The notes: generated from the letters alone by a model not told the origin. A stretch of DNA of 64,000 bases from Hyphomicrobiales bacterium (GCA_002401155.1 NVSG01000002.1:531462-595461), one strand, 5' to 3'; positions 43,301 through 51,783 are shown, counted from the stretch's first letter. Numbers and translations: made by a program.

Positions 43301-44209
43301 TTGGCCAATGACGATGCCACCGGGCCGGTTTCCCATTGTGCCGTGTTTGCAAATCCATGGGTAGGGACACATCTGGCGCTTTCGTCACCCACAACCAGCG
43401 GCTTTCAGCTAAGGGCGCAAAACGAAATTCCTTCTACTATAGGAGAACTTTTGGAACCTTTGGGTGCTGGCCCCTCAGGGCGCTGGGATTTGGGGTCGCA
43501 ATTGCATGTGACCGTTTATTTCAATGCTCTGCAATCTGTCGCGGAAGATCTGGTGCTCAACGGAGCCAATGCACTCGCCGTTAAATGCAATAATGGCGGT
43601 TGGGAAATCATTCAGTTTACCGATGCGCTTCTGCAAGAGGATGGCAGCTGGATATTATCCAATTTGCTGCGGGGCCAGCTTGGGAGCGAGGAGGAGATGG
43701 CGTCAGGAGCGCTTGCGGGGAGCCGCATCGCCCTGCTCAATCAGGCAATTACCCCCATTCAGCTGGAGAGCTATGAAAAAGGGCTTGAATTGAATTGGCA
43801 AATAGGGCCGCTCAATGAACCTTATGGATCAGGCTCATATATCTCGCTGATCCACGCAAATAATGGTCGTTCAAAACAAGCATTCAGTCCGGTTCATCTA
43901 CGGAGCAACCAAGAAACTAACGGTGACATTTCGCTTAACTGGATCAGGCGTTCGCGGCTGGATGCCGATAGTTGGGAGGGGGTGGAAATTCCCTTGGGCG
44001 AAAGTTCCGAGCGCTACCAAATTCGAATTCTGGATGTCTCCGATACGGAGCTGCGGGTTCTAGAAACATCTATTGCCAACGCGACATATACCGACGCCAT
44101 GCGCATCGAAGATTTTGGCTCCGGCAGCGGCACGGTGAAGTTTTCCATTGCACAAATCGCCAGTTCCGGCCTGCCGGGAGCAGAGCGAAGCGTGAGTATT
44201 TCTTATTAA
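40304..44209 (+). CDS. GTA gp15, large tail-tip protein with TIM-barrel domain
   Basis: 1301 residues, the largest gene here. N-terminal glycine-zipper stretch (GGAIGGPFGAVLGRAIGGIAGAA), a Gly-rich linker followed by a run of threonines near 105-125, the GTA TIM-barrel/glycoside-hydrolase-like domain at about 250-650, then phage-tail domains and a beta-rich C-terminus. The family forms the tail tip ('megatron') that contacts the recipient. Stop at 44209; the holin-like gene follows after 25 bases. Confidence 0.95.
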   Translation: MATILLQVVGSAVGGAIGGPFGAVLGRAIGGIAGAAIDQQLFSKDQVIQGPRLDAARFLTSSEGAAIPKTYGQTRLGGQIIWATRFKENITTETSSGGGGGGKGGGSGPKTTTTTYSYSANFAVGICQGPISGIRRIWADGSELDLTTIEYRLYRGTEDQEPDPLIEAKQGSNNAPAYRGTAYIVFEALPLEKYGNRVPQISVEIIRQIDGLGPKIKSITVIPGATEFGYLPQAANSSAPSSEVYRVRNRHNTIASTDWQASIDELQMMCPNLETVSLVIAWFGTDLRAGQCDIRPKVEHQSDSLTAEKWQVSGITAGTAQEVSRISGNPAFGGTPSDHTILAAIADLKSRGLKVMLYPFILMDIQDGNAKQDPYGNPEQAAFPWRGMVTCNPAIDQPATADQTSLAGSQITDFCGNAAVGNFPISGNSVGYSGPAEWSFRRMILHYAKIGALAGGLDGYIIGSEMRGLTSVRDDVGNFPFVSQLVALSDDVKSVLGSSCNVTYAADWSEYFGYHPQDGSNDIYFNLDPLWANDSIDTIGIDNYMPLSDLRDGNEFQPGISVENLQQQINSAEGYDWFYASSEDRLSSTRTPITDGLNEPWVWRYKDLVSWWENDHHERVNDVRSASPTAWVPQSKPLVFTEIGCPAIDKGSNQPNVFYDEKSDQSDIPYFSTGGRDDLVQNRFLQAHFAHWDSNNPDFDPLDNPSSSQYSGRMIDPSDIAIWTWDARPFPWFPQLSSVWSDGPNWQRGHWLNGRLAGCPLDSLISVIMQDFGYTNFRCQVDGFVDGYLVPNAISLRLALEPLVALFGILISEEDSIIVFRSKAYCPRPVILPLDIVQEKDQPAFVYNREHEAELPREAIVSHTSISGNYEQTSTKTRRLVTNSERQVTMSLPMVLPSGAASVAGEERIRDFWVAQDKLQFALGQKYSMLSPGDIITFDEGDDRKWLVEQADTGNHRMFKTRAIADLPKPARNQGDFSSIESALQIAGPASVELMDLPLLANDDATGPVSHCAVFANPWVGTHLALSSPTTSGFQLRAQNEIPSTIGELLEPLGAGPSGRWDLGSQLHVTVYFNALQSVAEDLVLNGANALAVKCNNGGWEIIQFTDALLQEDGSWILSNLLRGQLGSEEEMASGALAGSRIALLNQAITPIQLESYEKGLELNWQIGPLNEPYGSGSYISLIHANNGRSKQAFSPVHLRSNQETNGDISLNWIRRSRLDADSWEGVEIPLGESSERYQIRILDVSDTELRVLETSIANATYTDAMRIEDFGSGSGTVKFSIAQIASSGLPGAERSVSISY

Positions 44210-44234
44210 AATCACCATTCGAAAGGATAGAAAA

Positions 44235-44441
44235 ATGGTTAGTGAAAAATCATGGTTTGAATCGAAAACGATCTGGGGCGCATTGCTCGCGGTTGCGGCG
44301 GCAGTGGCCGGTGCATTTGGAGTTTCCATCGATGACAGCGCTCAACAGGGCATTGCCGATGCATTGGTACAACTTGCCGGTGCTGCAGGTGCGCTACTTG
44401 CAATTTATGGTCGTCTGACCGCCACCGATATGATCGATTAG
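44235..44441 (+). CDS. Holin-like membrane protein
   Basis: 68 residues; AAAGGA precedes ATG 44235. Pattern WFESKTIWGALLAVAAAVAGAFGV, then a second hydrophobic segment (LVQLAGAAGALLAIYGRLTA): two membrane helices, as in holin-family proteins common in alphaproteobacterial prophages and behind some Rhizobiales GTA clusters. It may time release of GTA particles by permeabilising the inner membrane. No endolysin gene follows directly. Confidence 0.75.
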   Translation: MVSEKSWFESKTIWGALLAVAAAVAGAFGVSIDDSAQQGIADALVQLAGAAGALLAIYGRLTATDMID

Positions 44442-44445
44442 GAAC

Positions 44446-44679
44446 GTGGCCTTGATCAGGATGATCATAATTGTCGCCAAAGCACTGCATGCTCTGGTCG
44501 ACATATTGTCAAAAGCAGCGGCAAGGCAGCGTCAAAAGCTGGTAAAAATCACTGAAGCGCAAGCGCTCGGATTCCGAAAAATCAGGAAAGCAACCAATGC
44601 CCGGAATAAAGTGCGTCAGTCTTTTAATCATAATTCTGCTGCTGACATCCTGCCAGACGATCCCTACAAAAGAGACTAG
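44446..44679 (+). CDS. Rz-like (i-spanin) candidate
   Basis: 77 residues from GTG 44446 or 72 from ATG 44461; neither has a strong Shine-Dalgarno. A hydrophobic N-terminus (MIIIVAKALHALVDIL) is followed by a basic, helical region and the end DDPYKRD, which resembles the tail of small Rz-type proteins of alphaproteobacterial phages. The next gene, a lipoprotein, starts inside it in another frame, the classic Rz/Rz1 arrangement. Identity is inferred mostly from that. Confidence 0.55.
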   Translation: MALIRMIIIVAKALHALVDILSKAAARQRQKLVKITEAQALGFRKIRKATNARNKVRQSFNHNSAADILPDDPYKRD

Positions 44680-44797
44680 CGGAACGGGTTGGGAATGCAC
44701 CGCATTTGAACCCATTCGTTGGTCCGATGAAGATACCCGAGAGACCACAGGTCAAATTATGGAGCACAATTCTGTCTGGCAGGCCCTATGCAGATGA
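44597..44797 (+). CDS. Rz1-like lysis lipoprotein (o-spanin) candidate
   Basis: 66 residues from ATG 44597 with AGGAAAG seven bases upstream. A lipoprotein signal with lipobox LTSC gives a mature lipoprotein of 47 residues. FEPIRWSDEDT followed by HNSVWQALC is a motif I recall from small proteins near holins in many prophages. It overlaps the Rz-like gene by 83 bases in a different frame. Spanins disrupt the outer membrane in phage lysis. Confidence 0.65.
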   Translation: MPGIKCVSLLIIILLLTSCQTIPTKETSGTGWECTAFEPIRWSDEDTRETTGQIMEHNSVWQALCR

Positions 44798-44864
44798 TTT
44801 TGGGCTAATCCGGATTTTCAAATCGTTCATATACGGTTCAGTATTGATGGGGTATATTCTCCAC

Positions 44865-45107
44865 ATGATCAAGATATTCTACACAATTGCACTATTGGCG
44901 CTAGTAAGCGTAATTGGACCAGCCGCAAACGCTGCAAATTGCAGAGATGTTGCGGCTGCGCGTATTGATGTACGAAATGGCGCGCAGATTTTAGGTGTGC
45001 GTAGCGAAAAAGGTGCTTATGGCAAAACCATTTGTGTCGTGACGGTTCGTCAAAGAGGCAAACCGGGCATGAGGCCTCGTGTCGTGACACGAAAATTTAG
45101 ACCATAA
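44865..45107 (+). CDS. feuN: Small periplasmic protein, FeuN-like
   Basis: 80 residues from ATG 44865; the track start 44706 lies in the spanin gene. A signal peptide (MIKIFYTIALLALVSVIG, cleavage after ANA) precedes a 57-residue mature protein with two cysteines and the segment ARIDVRNGAQILGV. In Sinorhizobium a small periplasmic protein, FeuN, is encoded right before feuPQ and inhibits the kinase FeuQ. Here position, size and export agree. The identity is inferred from context; sequence comparison is still open. Confidence 0.62.
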   Translation: MIKIFYTIALLALVSVIGPAANAANCRDVAAARIDVRNGAQILGVRSEKGAYGKTICVVTVRQRGKPGMRPRVVTRKFRP

Positions 45108-45121
45108 TTTCGGGACCAGCC

Positions 45122-45799
45122 ATGCGCATATTAATTATCGAAGACGACAAGAACCTCAACCGGCAATTGCAGGAAGCCTGCGTTGATGCCGGTTATGTGG
45201 TTGATGTGGCTTTTGACGGTGAGGAGGGGCATTTCCTTGGCGATACTGAACCCTATGATGTGGTGGTTCTCGATATTGGTCTACCCGATAAAGACGGACT
45301 AACCATTCTTGAAGAATGGCGCCGCGACGGGCGTGATATGCCGGTTCTGATGCTAACCGCAAGGGATCGCTGGAGTGACAAGGTCTCCGGTATTGACGCT
45401 GGTGCCGATGATTATGTCACCAAGCCATTCCATATTGAAGAAGTTTTGGCCCGCTTGAGGGCGCTTATTCGCCGGTCCGCCGGCTTGTCTACTTCCGTCA
45501 TCGAGTGTGGTCCGGTCTCCCTTGATACCCGAACCTCTAAAGTCAGTTGTGAGGGGCGTCACATCAAGCTGACTTCCCACGAGTTTCGTCTCTTATCCTA
45601 TCTGATGCATCATCAGGAAAAAGTGATTTCGCGTACCGAACTGACCGAACATCTATACGATCAGGATTTCGATAAGGATTCCAACACAGTTGAAGTTTTC
45701 GTTGGCAGGATTCGCAAAAAACTCGATGTTAATTGTATTGAGACCGTAAGGGGGCTTGGCTATCGTCTTCTTGCTCCTTCGTCAGATAATGCCGAATGA
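45122..45799 (+). CDS. feuP: OmpR-family response regulator, FeuP-like
   Basis: 225 residues. Receiver domain with EDD at 7-9, phosphoacceptor D51 in VVLDIGLP and K in YVTKPFH; winged-helix effector with LTSHEFRLLSYLMHH and the end ETVRGLGYRL. Matches rhizobial FeuP as I recall it, a regulator of the cyclic glucan exporter ndvA in Sinorhizobium. It overlaps the kinase gene by four bases (ATGA). Confidence 0.85.
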   Translation: MRILIIEDDKNLNRQLQEACVDAGYVVDVAFDGEEGHFLGDTEPYDVVVLDIGLPDKDGLTILEEWRRDGRDMPVLMLTARDRWSDKVSGIDAGADDYVTKPFHIEEVLARLRALIRRSAGLSTSVIECGPVSLDTRTSKVSCEGRHIKLTSHEFRLLSYLMHHQEKVISRTELTEHLYDQDFDKDSNTVEVFVGRIRKKLDVNCIETVRGLGYRLLAPSSDNAE

Positions 45800-47166
45800 G
45801 GGCCAGTACGCTTTCTGGACGACTGTTTCTGATTCTGTCCGCATGGACTGTGATTGCCGTGATGGTGATCGGATTTTTGATTACCGCAGATTACCGCAAC
45901 AGTGCTGAACAACGCTTTGAAAAAGTTCTCATCGCTAATGTTTTCGCCCTGATGGGTGCGATCCGTCAGGATGATGACGGCAAGTTGATTGGCTCCCCGA
46001 ATCTCGGTGACGCACGGTTCCAGCAATATGAATCTGGCTGGTATTGGTCGATAAGTTCGACCGTTTTCCCCGAAAACAAACTATCCTCTCTCTCCCTTTC
46101 CTCCCAATCTTTGATGGCTCCCGAAACCGTCAAATTCAACGAGGAATTTCAGCGGCAGTTTCCTAAAATGGGAGCCAATGGCACTGAACTGATCGTTCAT
46201 GAGGCGCAGGTGATTTTGGGTGAGGGGGATGAAGTTTTCAGTTTCAAAGTGGCCGGCAATAAAAGTGAAATCGACGATGATGTCGCAAATTTCGTGGCAC
46301 GATTGATCGTGATTTTGGGAGTATTTGGTTTTTCTCTGGTTCTGGCCTCTTATTTTCTGGTGCGGCTCGGTTTGCGTCCTCTTGCTGGGGCTACGAGGGC
46401 GCTGGAAGATATTCGCGATGGAAAATCAGAGCGCATTGATGGCATTTACCCCAGTGAAGTGCAGCCCCTGATAGATGAAACCAATGCGCTGCTGCGTTCA
46501 AACAAGGCGGTGATTGAACGGGCGCGGACGCAGGTCGGCAATCTCGCCCATTCGTTAAAAACGCCAATTGCCGTTATTCGTAACGAACTGACCCCCAATA
46601 AATTAAAAGATAAAACGATATCCCCGGATCTGCTATTAGAGCAGGTTGGGCAGATGCAGGATCAAATCCAGATTTATCTCGATCGGGCAAGAATCTCTGC
46701 ACGCCATGCCACCGTGACCTCCAGAACCGATGCAAACACTGCCATCAAAAAACTAGTCAGGGTCATTGGGAAGCTGAACCCGAATCTTGAAATTATTTTC
46801 GAAAACCAGCAGGTAGAACCGCTACTTTTTGCCGGGGAAGAAAGTGATTTTCAGGAAGTTATCGGAAACCTCCTTGAGAATGCTTCAAAATTCGCCACTT
46901 CCCAAATTACCATCACCGCTTCCACGCTAAACCAAAAAAATCTTGTAATCTCCATCGAGGATGATGGTCCCGGCCTGTCAGAAGCAGAAGCTAAAACTGT
47001 TCTTGGCAGGGGCAAACGGTTGGATGAAAGCAAACCCGGCTCCGGGCTTGGACTTTCCATCGTCAAAGATATTCTCAAGGAATATCGCGGCGAAATGCAA
47101 CTGACCAAATCGAGCCTTGGCGGCTTGAAAGTAGAACTAAGGCTGCCTTCCATAAAACCAAAATAA
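45796..47166 (+). CDS. feuQ: Sensor histidine kinase, FeuQ-like
   Basis: 456 residues: N-terminal membrane helix (LFLILSAWTVIAVMVIGFLI), a periplasmic domain of about 140 residues, a second helix (LIVILGVFGFSLVLASYFLV), a HAMP region, the phosphoacceptor histidine near residue 252 in NLAHSLKTPIAV, and the ATPase domain (NLLENASKF, EDDGPGLS, GSGLGLSI). PhoQ-like layout. Its periplasmic domain would be the target of the FeuN-like protein. Confidence 0.87.
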   Translation: MRASTLSGRLFLILSAWTVIAVMVIGFLITADYRNSAEQRFEKVLIANVFALMGAIRQDDDGKLIGSPNLGDARFQQYESGWYWSISSTVFPENKLSSLSLSSQSLMAPETVKFNEEFQRQFPKMGANGTELIVHEAQVILGEGDEVFSFKVAGNKSEIDDDVANFVARLIVILGVFGFSLVLASYFLVRLGLRPLAGATRALEDIRDGKSERIDGIYPSEVQPLIDETNALLRSNKAVIERARTQVGNLAHSLKTPIAVIRNELTPNKLKDKTISPDLLLEQVGQMQDQIQIYLDRARISARHATVTSRTDANTAIKKLVRVIGKLNPNLEIIFENQQVEPLLFAGEESDFQEVIGNLLENASKFATSQITITASTLNQKNLVISIEDDGPGLSEAEAKTVLGRGKRLDESKPGSGLGLSIVKDILKEYRGEMQLTKSSLGGLKVELRLPSIKPK

Positions 47167-47212
47167 CTTGCTGCTAAAATCATCCAAATTTGCTATGGTC
47201 GGCGGGAAATTA

Positions 47213-47650
47213 ATGATATTTGAGATGCCAATGAAATTAGTTCCGATAGCCCATCTTCTGGTTTGCACCGTTCTTCTGATCGGGCTTGGTGGATGCGCAT
47301 CTACCAGAAAAATATCCGACCCTCTGACATTATCAAGCGTCAGTGCGCTTGCGCAGCCTTTGTCTGCTGGGATTCTTGGCGGTGATTTTGGGCAATCTTT
47401 GGACCGCACCTCTATGAACAGAGCCGTTCAGGCCGAGTATATCGCGCTTGAAAAAGGGCGAAGCGGCTCCCCTGTGAAGTGGAAAGGCCTGTCAGAAATT
47501 TCTGGAAAAGTCATTCCACAGCAACCATATCAGGTTGGATCATCTGATTGTCGCCGATATGAGCACATATTGCAGGATGGTGGGACCGAAAAACGAGCCA
47601 CCGGAACCGCATGTCGCAATGACAAGGGCAGTTGGGTGCCGTTAAAGTGA
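47213..47650 (+). CDS. Outer-membrane lipoprotein, RT0821/Lpp0805 surface antigen-like
   Basis: 145 residues from ATG 47213, which follows GGCGGGAA. A lipoprotein signal with lipobox GLGGC is followed by SAGILGGDFGQSLDR, NRAVQAEYIALEKG and a C-terminal domain with two cysteines in CRRYEHIL and GTACRNDKGSWV, the pattern of the 17-kDa surface antigen family. Function unknown; probably envelope stability. Confidence 0.78.
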   Translation: MIFEMPMKLVPIAHLLVCTVLLIGLGGCASTRKISDPLTLSSVSALAQPLSAGILGGDFGQSLDRTSMNRAVQAEYIALEKGRSGSPVKWKGLSEISGKVIPQQPYQVGSSDCRRYEHILQDGGTEKRATGTACRNDKGSWVPLK

Positions 47651-47755
47651 ATTCCAAGTGTGCGTGGTTCCTGTAACTTGCGACCAATTGCCCGATACGC
47701 TCTGGATGCACCATAAGCTGTTGGAATCGCAGGAAATGAAGGTTACTAGACAAGA

Positions 47756-48913
47756 ATGCTATTTTGGATCGTTGCTGCAATTATTACGTTTTTGGTGACC
47801 GCCGGTGTTCTGTACCCTTTGACCCGCGGTGGTGGTACGCTTGCGCTTGAATCCGATTATGATCGCGAAATCTATAAAGCTCGGATGGAAGAGATCGATA
47901 ATGATCTGTCCATCGATAGAATTTCCAGCGAAGAAGCCAATGCCGCCAAAGCCGAAGAAGGGCGTCGCCTGATTGCTTCCACGCAGTCTGGTTCTAGTTC
48001 AAAGGCAATTAAGGTGTCTGGCTCCAACAAATGGGCTGTTATTGGGTCGATCGCGTTCCTGCCCCTTTTTACCATCGTCATTTATCTGATGAGCGGTACA
48101 CCCGATCTGCCGGATCAGACCCTTGCCGCACGTTTGAGCGCTGATCCCGAACGCCAATCCATCACCAGTCTGCTGGAACGCGCCGAAGTGCAATTGGTAA
48201 GGAACCCCAATGATGGAAAAGGCTGGGCCGTAGTGGCTCCTGTCTACCTCCGTTTGGGGCGCATTGATGATGCCATCAACGCCTACCGCAATACGTTGCG
48301 ATTGCTGGGAGAGACCCCGGTAAGGCTTTCTTCTCTTGGTGAAGTGCTGGTGATTTCCTCACAAGGTGTGGTGACCGATGAGGCACTTGATCTGTTCAAA
48401 CGCGCAGCGGATGCTTCGCCCGAAGATGTGAAGTCCCGCTTTTTTCTGGCATTGGCTCTGGGCCAAAATGGCGAACCAGTTAAAGCTGTTGTCGCGTGGG
48501 AAAAACTGCTCACTAAAGCAACGGATCAGGCTCCATGGGTTCCCGTTGCTAAAGCCAATCTTAAAGCGCAGCAGGGCCTGCTCGGCATTAAACCGACGCC
48601 GCCTTCAACCACCGCAGAACTTCCTGGCCCCTCTCAGAGTGATATTCAAGCTGCCGGTCAAATGGATGCTACTGCCCGAACATCGATGATTGAGGGAATG
48701 GTTGCAAATCTGGCGGCAAAACTTGACGAAGATCCAACAAATGAAGCAGGCTGGCGTCGCCTCATCCGTTCTTACGGTGTACTTGGCAAGCCTGAAGAGG
48801 CGCGGCAGGCAATTGCCAAAGCGCGATTAGCACTGCCTGACAACGCAGAATTTCAAAAACATCTGAATGAAGCTGAGAAATCTGTTCAGAACAAAGATGG
48901 AGCAACCCAGTGA
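47756..48913 (+). CDS. ccmI: Cytochrome c biogenesis protein CcmI (CycH)
   Basis: 385 residues. Two membrane helices (IVAAIITFLVTAGVLYPL and KWAVIGSIAFLPLFTIVIYL) flank a cytoplasmic leucine-zipper-like segment with DYDREIYKARMEEIDNDL; a periplasmic TPR domain follows. It presents apocytochrome c to the CcmFH heme lyase. First gene of ccmI-ccmE-ccmF-ccmH, all overlapping. Confidence 0.94.
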   Translation: MLFWIVAAIITFLVTAGVLYPLTRGGGTLALESDYDREIYKARMEEIDNDLSIDRISSEEANAAKAEEGRRLIASTQSGSSSKAIKVSGSNKWAVIGSIAFLPLFTIVIYLMSGTPDLPDQTLAARLSADPERQSITSLLERAEVQLVRNPNDGKGWAVVAPVYLRLGRIDDAINAYRNTLRLLGETPVRLSSLGEVLVISSQGVVTDEALDLFKRAADASPEDVKSRFFLALALGQNGEPVKAVVAWEKLLTKATDQAPWVPVAKANLKAQQGLLGIKPTPPSTTAELPGPSQSDIQAAGQMDATARTSMIEGMVANLAAKLDEDPTNEAGWRRLIRSYGVLGKPEEARQAIAKARLALPDNAEFQKHLNEAEKSVQNKDGATQ

Positions 48914-49356
48914 CCAGAAAACAAAAGCGATTGCTTGGTATCGGTTCAATCGGCGCAGTGCTGGTGGCAGCAATTGCCCTTGTGGCAATTGCCCTGCAGG
49001 ATAAAATCGTTTTTTTCTATTCGCCCACAGACGTGATCGTGGAAAAGAAAGTTGCCTCCGGCCAAAGGTTCCGTATTGGCGGTCTGGTGAAAGAAGCCAG
49101 TCTGGTCAAGGATGGCAAGCGCGTATCTTTCATCGTCACAGATTTGAAAAACGAAGTGTCGGTAAAACATACGGGTATCCTGCCTGATCTGTTCCGCGAG
49201 GGGCAGGGGATCATCGCGGAAGGAATACTCGACAAAGATGGGGTGTTCACCGCAGATACGATTCTAGCAAAACACGATGAAAATTACATGCCAAAAGAGG
49301 TAGCCGCCGCTCTCAAAGAACAGGGGGTTTGGAAAGACCCCAAGGAAACCCAATGA
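48910..49356 (+). CDS. ccmE: Cytochrome c maturation heme chaperone CcmE
   Basis: 148 residues from GTG 48910, overlapping the ccmI stop (GTGA). One N-terminal membrane anchor, then an OB-fold periplasmic domain with FRIGGLVKEASL and the heme-binding H122 in LAKHDENYMP. It carries heme covalently from CcmC to CcmF. Confidence 0.96.
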   Translation: MTRKQKRLLGIGSIGAVLVAAIALVAIALQDKIVFFYSPTDVIVEKKVASGQRFRIGGLVKEASLVKDGKRVSFIVTDLKNEVSVKHTGILPDLFREGQGIIAEGILDKDGVFTADTILAKHDENYMPKEVAAALKEQGVWKDPKETQ

Positions 49357-51332
49357 TCGTTGAACTTGGCCATTTTGCACTGATCCTATGCTTTTCGCTT
49401 TCGCTGTTGCAGTCGGTCATCCCGGTGGTTGGTGCACGGCAAGGCAATGCCGGCATGATGGCATCCGGCACATGGATTGCGATAGCCTCGTTTTTGATGT
49501 TGGCAGTGTCCTTTGCTAGCCTGACCTATGCTCATGTGGCATCGGATTTCTCGGTCGGTAATGTCTGGGAGAATTCCCATTCGCTCAAACCGCTATTGTA
49601 TAAATATTCCGGCGTTTGGGGCAATCACGAAGGCTCCATGCTGCTTTGGGTGCTGATCCTCGGTTTTTTTGCCGCGCTGGTCGCAGCGTTCGGGGTAAAC
49701 CTTCCGCCACAACTCAAAGCCAATGTTCTGGGAGTACAGGGCTGGATCATGACGGCGTTCTTGGCTTTCATCATCAAGACTTCCAACCCGTTTGATCGTC
49801 TGCAACCAGCGCCTTTTGAGGGCAAGGATTTGAACCCGGTCTTGCAAGATATAGGTTTGGCGATCCATCCGCCCATGCTTTATCTCGGATATGTGGGCTT
49901 TTCGATAACATTCTCATTTGCCGTTGCGGCCATGTTAAGCGGCAGGATTGATGCGGCATGGGCACGCTGGGTGCGTCCATGGGCGTTGATGGCGTGGATT
50001 TTTCTGACTGCCGGTATCGCCATGGGCTCGTACTGGGCCTATTACGAACTAGGTTGGGGCGGCTGGTGGTTCTGGGATCCGGTAGAAAACGCTTCCTTCA
50101 TTCCATGGCTGACAGGCACCGCATTATTGCACTCAGCATTGGTGATGGAAAAACGTGAAGCATTGAAAATCTGGACATTGCTTCTGGCGCTGGTGACATT
50201 CTCCATGTCCCTGCTCGGAACTTTCCTCGTACGTTCAGGTGTACTCACATCGGTACATGCCTTTGCCAGTGATCCTGAACGCGGCGTATTCATCCTTGCT
50301 ATTTTGGTGGTCTTTATCGGTGGTTCTCTGACGCTCTTTATATTCCGTTCGTCTGAGCTGCGTGGTGGTGGTCTGTTCGCGCCCGTATCGCGGGAAGGGG
50401 CATTGGTTTTCAATAATCTGTTTTTAGCCACTGCCGCCGCAAGCGTTCTCACCGGAACCCTTTATCCGCTCGTTCTGGAATCAATCAATGGTTCCAAGAT
50501 TTCGGTCGGTGCACCATTCTTCAACATGACATTCGGGCCATTGATGATGCCGCTGCTTCTGGCAATTCCAGTCGGTCCGCTTCTGTCATGGAAACGCGCT
50601 GATTTATGGTCGGCAATTCAAAAACTGTATTTTGCAGCAGGTAGCGCATTGGTGATCGGGATTCTGGCATTGGCCTTTGTTGAAGGTACTTCTGTATTGG
50701 CCGCGCTTGGCATCGGCGCCGCCGCGTGGGTGATGATCGGCGCATTCGCCGAAATATGGCTGCGCGCAGGCTTTGGAAAGGTCGAAGCCTCAACTGCTTA
50801 TCGACGGCTCAAAGGATTGCCCGGCTCCACATGGGGAACCGCGATGGCCCATTGCGGTGTCGGTTTGTTACTGCTGGGAATTGTCTCGGTTTCTGCTTTT
50901 CAGCAGGAACTGATCAAGCGGGTTGCCCCCGGAGAAGTTAATAATTTCGCTGGTTTTGAGATCACCTTTGAAGGCCTGACACCTGCTAAAGGTCCAAACT
51001 ATATTGAGGACGTTGCCCGGTTCAAAGTCTCTGGTCGCGGCGTTATCGATCTGGAAATGCTTCCAACCAAACGCCTGTACACCACCAGAAAAATGCCAAC
51101 CACAGAATCGGCGATTGAAACCTTCAAATTCTCACAACTGTACTTCTCGCTTGGTGACCCTGAGCCTGATGGCTCGATTACGCTGAGGGCATGGTGGAAA
51201 CCGCTAGTGACCTTCATCTGGTGGGGGCCGGTATTAATGGTATTGGGTGGCCTCACCTCTCTGGCTGATCGCAGGCTACGGGTTGGCGCTCCCAAACGGG
51301 CGGCATCCAGAAGGAAGCTCGTCAATGCGTAG
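49353..51332 (+). CDS. ccmF: Cytochrome c heme lyase subunit CcmF
   Basis: 659 residues from ATG 49353 (ATGA overlap with ccmE; track start is too early). Multi-spanning membrane protein with the tryptophan-rich heme-handling WWD motif WGGWWFWDPVENASF, and conserved histidines such as GNHEGSML. It transfers heme to apocytochrome c with CcmH and CcmI. Confidence 0.96.
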   Translation: MIVELGHFALILCFSLSLLQSVIPVVGARQGNAGMMASGTWIAIASFLMLAVSFASLTYAHVASDFSVGNVWENSHSLKPLLYKYSGVWGNHEGSMLLWVLILGFFAALVAAFGVNLPPQLKANVLGVQGWIMTAFLAFIIKTSNPFDRLQPAPFEGKDLNPVLQDIGLAIHPPMLYLGYVGFSITFSFAVAAMLSGRIDAAWARWVRPWALMAWIFLTAGIAMGSYWAYYELGWGGWWFWDPVENASFIPWLTGTALLHSALVMEKREALKIWTLLLALVTFSMSLLGTFLVRSGVLTSVHAFASDPERGVFILAILVVFIGGSLTLFIFRSSELRGGGLFAPVSREGALVFNNLFLATAAASVLTGTLYPLVLESINGSKISVGAPFFNMTFGPLMMPLLLAIPVGPLLSWKRADLWSAIQKLYFAAGSALVIGILALAFVEGTSVLAALGIGAAAWVMIGAFAEIWLRAGFGKVEASTAYRRLKGLPGSTWGTAMAHCGVGLLLLGIVSVSAFQQELIKRVAPGEVNNFAGFEITFEGLTPAKGPNYIEDVARFKVSGRGVIDLEMLPTKRLYTTRKMPTTESAIETFKFSQLYFSLGDPEPDGSITLRAWWKPLVTFIWWGPVLMVLGGLTSLADRRLRVGAPKRAASRRKLVNA

Positions 51333-51783
51333 ATTTTCGATTTTGTTGTTTGTGGCATTCATCTTCGCAAGTCCGGCATTGGCGGTTAATCCCGATGAGG
51401 TGCTGGACAATCCGGTGTTGGAAGAACGCGCCCGCGATATTTCGTCAAAACTGCGTTGCCTCGTTTGCCAAAACCAATCAATCGACGCTTCGGACGCAGC
51501 CCTCGCCAAAGACTTGCGCGTGCTTGTACGCGAGCGTTTGACCGCTGGTGATACTGACAATCAGATATTTGATTACGTCGTTGATCGTTACGGTGAATTC
51601 GTTCTGCTGCAACCCAAAATGGGCACGCACACGCTGGTCCTGTGGTTCATGCCCATTGTGGTTTTGCTGGCAGGGATTGGCATCTTCATTGTAAAATTGC
51701 GCAATCGCAACGTGACAAAGACCGCGAGCCTGTCGGACGAAGAAAATGAACTGATTCTCAAAGCCCTGAAAAACGACGAGTGA
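51325..51783 (+). CDS. ccmH: Cytochrome c maturation thioredoxin-like protein CcmH
   Basis: 152 residues from ATG 51325 (AAGGAAG upstream), overlapping the ccmF end by eight bases. Signal peptide to residue 20, the redox pair C45/C48 in LRCLVCQNQS, and a C-terminal membrane helix (LVLWFMPIVVLLAGIGIFIV). It keeps the apocytochrome CXXCH motif reduced. ccmABC and ccmG are not in the window. Confidence 0.95.
   Translation: MRRFSILLFVAFIFASPALAVNPDEVLDNPVLEERARDISSKLRCLVCQNQSIDASDAALAKDLRVLVRERLTAGDTDNQIFDYVVDRYGEFVLLQPKMGTHTLVLWFMPIVVLLAGIGIFIVKLRNRNVTKTASLSDEENELILKALKNDE

Larger units (their letters stand above)
30105..44797 (+). mobile_element. RcGTA-type gene transfer agent cluster with appended lysis genes
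   Basis: A complete, co-directional set in the canonical RcGTA order: g1-like, TerL, portal, DUF6107, protease, capsid, connector, head closure, DUF3168, major tail, gp10, gp10.1, tape measure, DUF2460, DUF2163, NlpC/P60 and the tail-tip protein, then holin-like and Rz/Rz1-like genes. No integrase, replication or phage repressor genes, and no stop or frameshift in any member, so this is a GTA and not a prophage remnant. Such particles package random host DNA. Control is probably through the gafYZ-like pair at 18985-20321. Confidence 0.92.
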
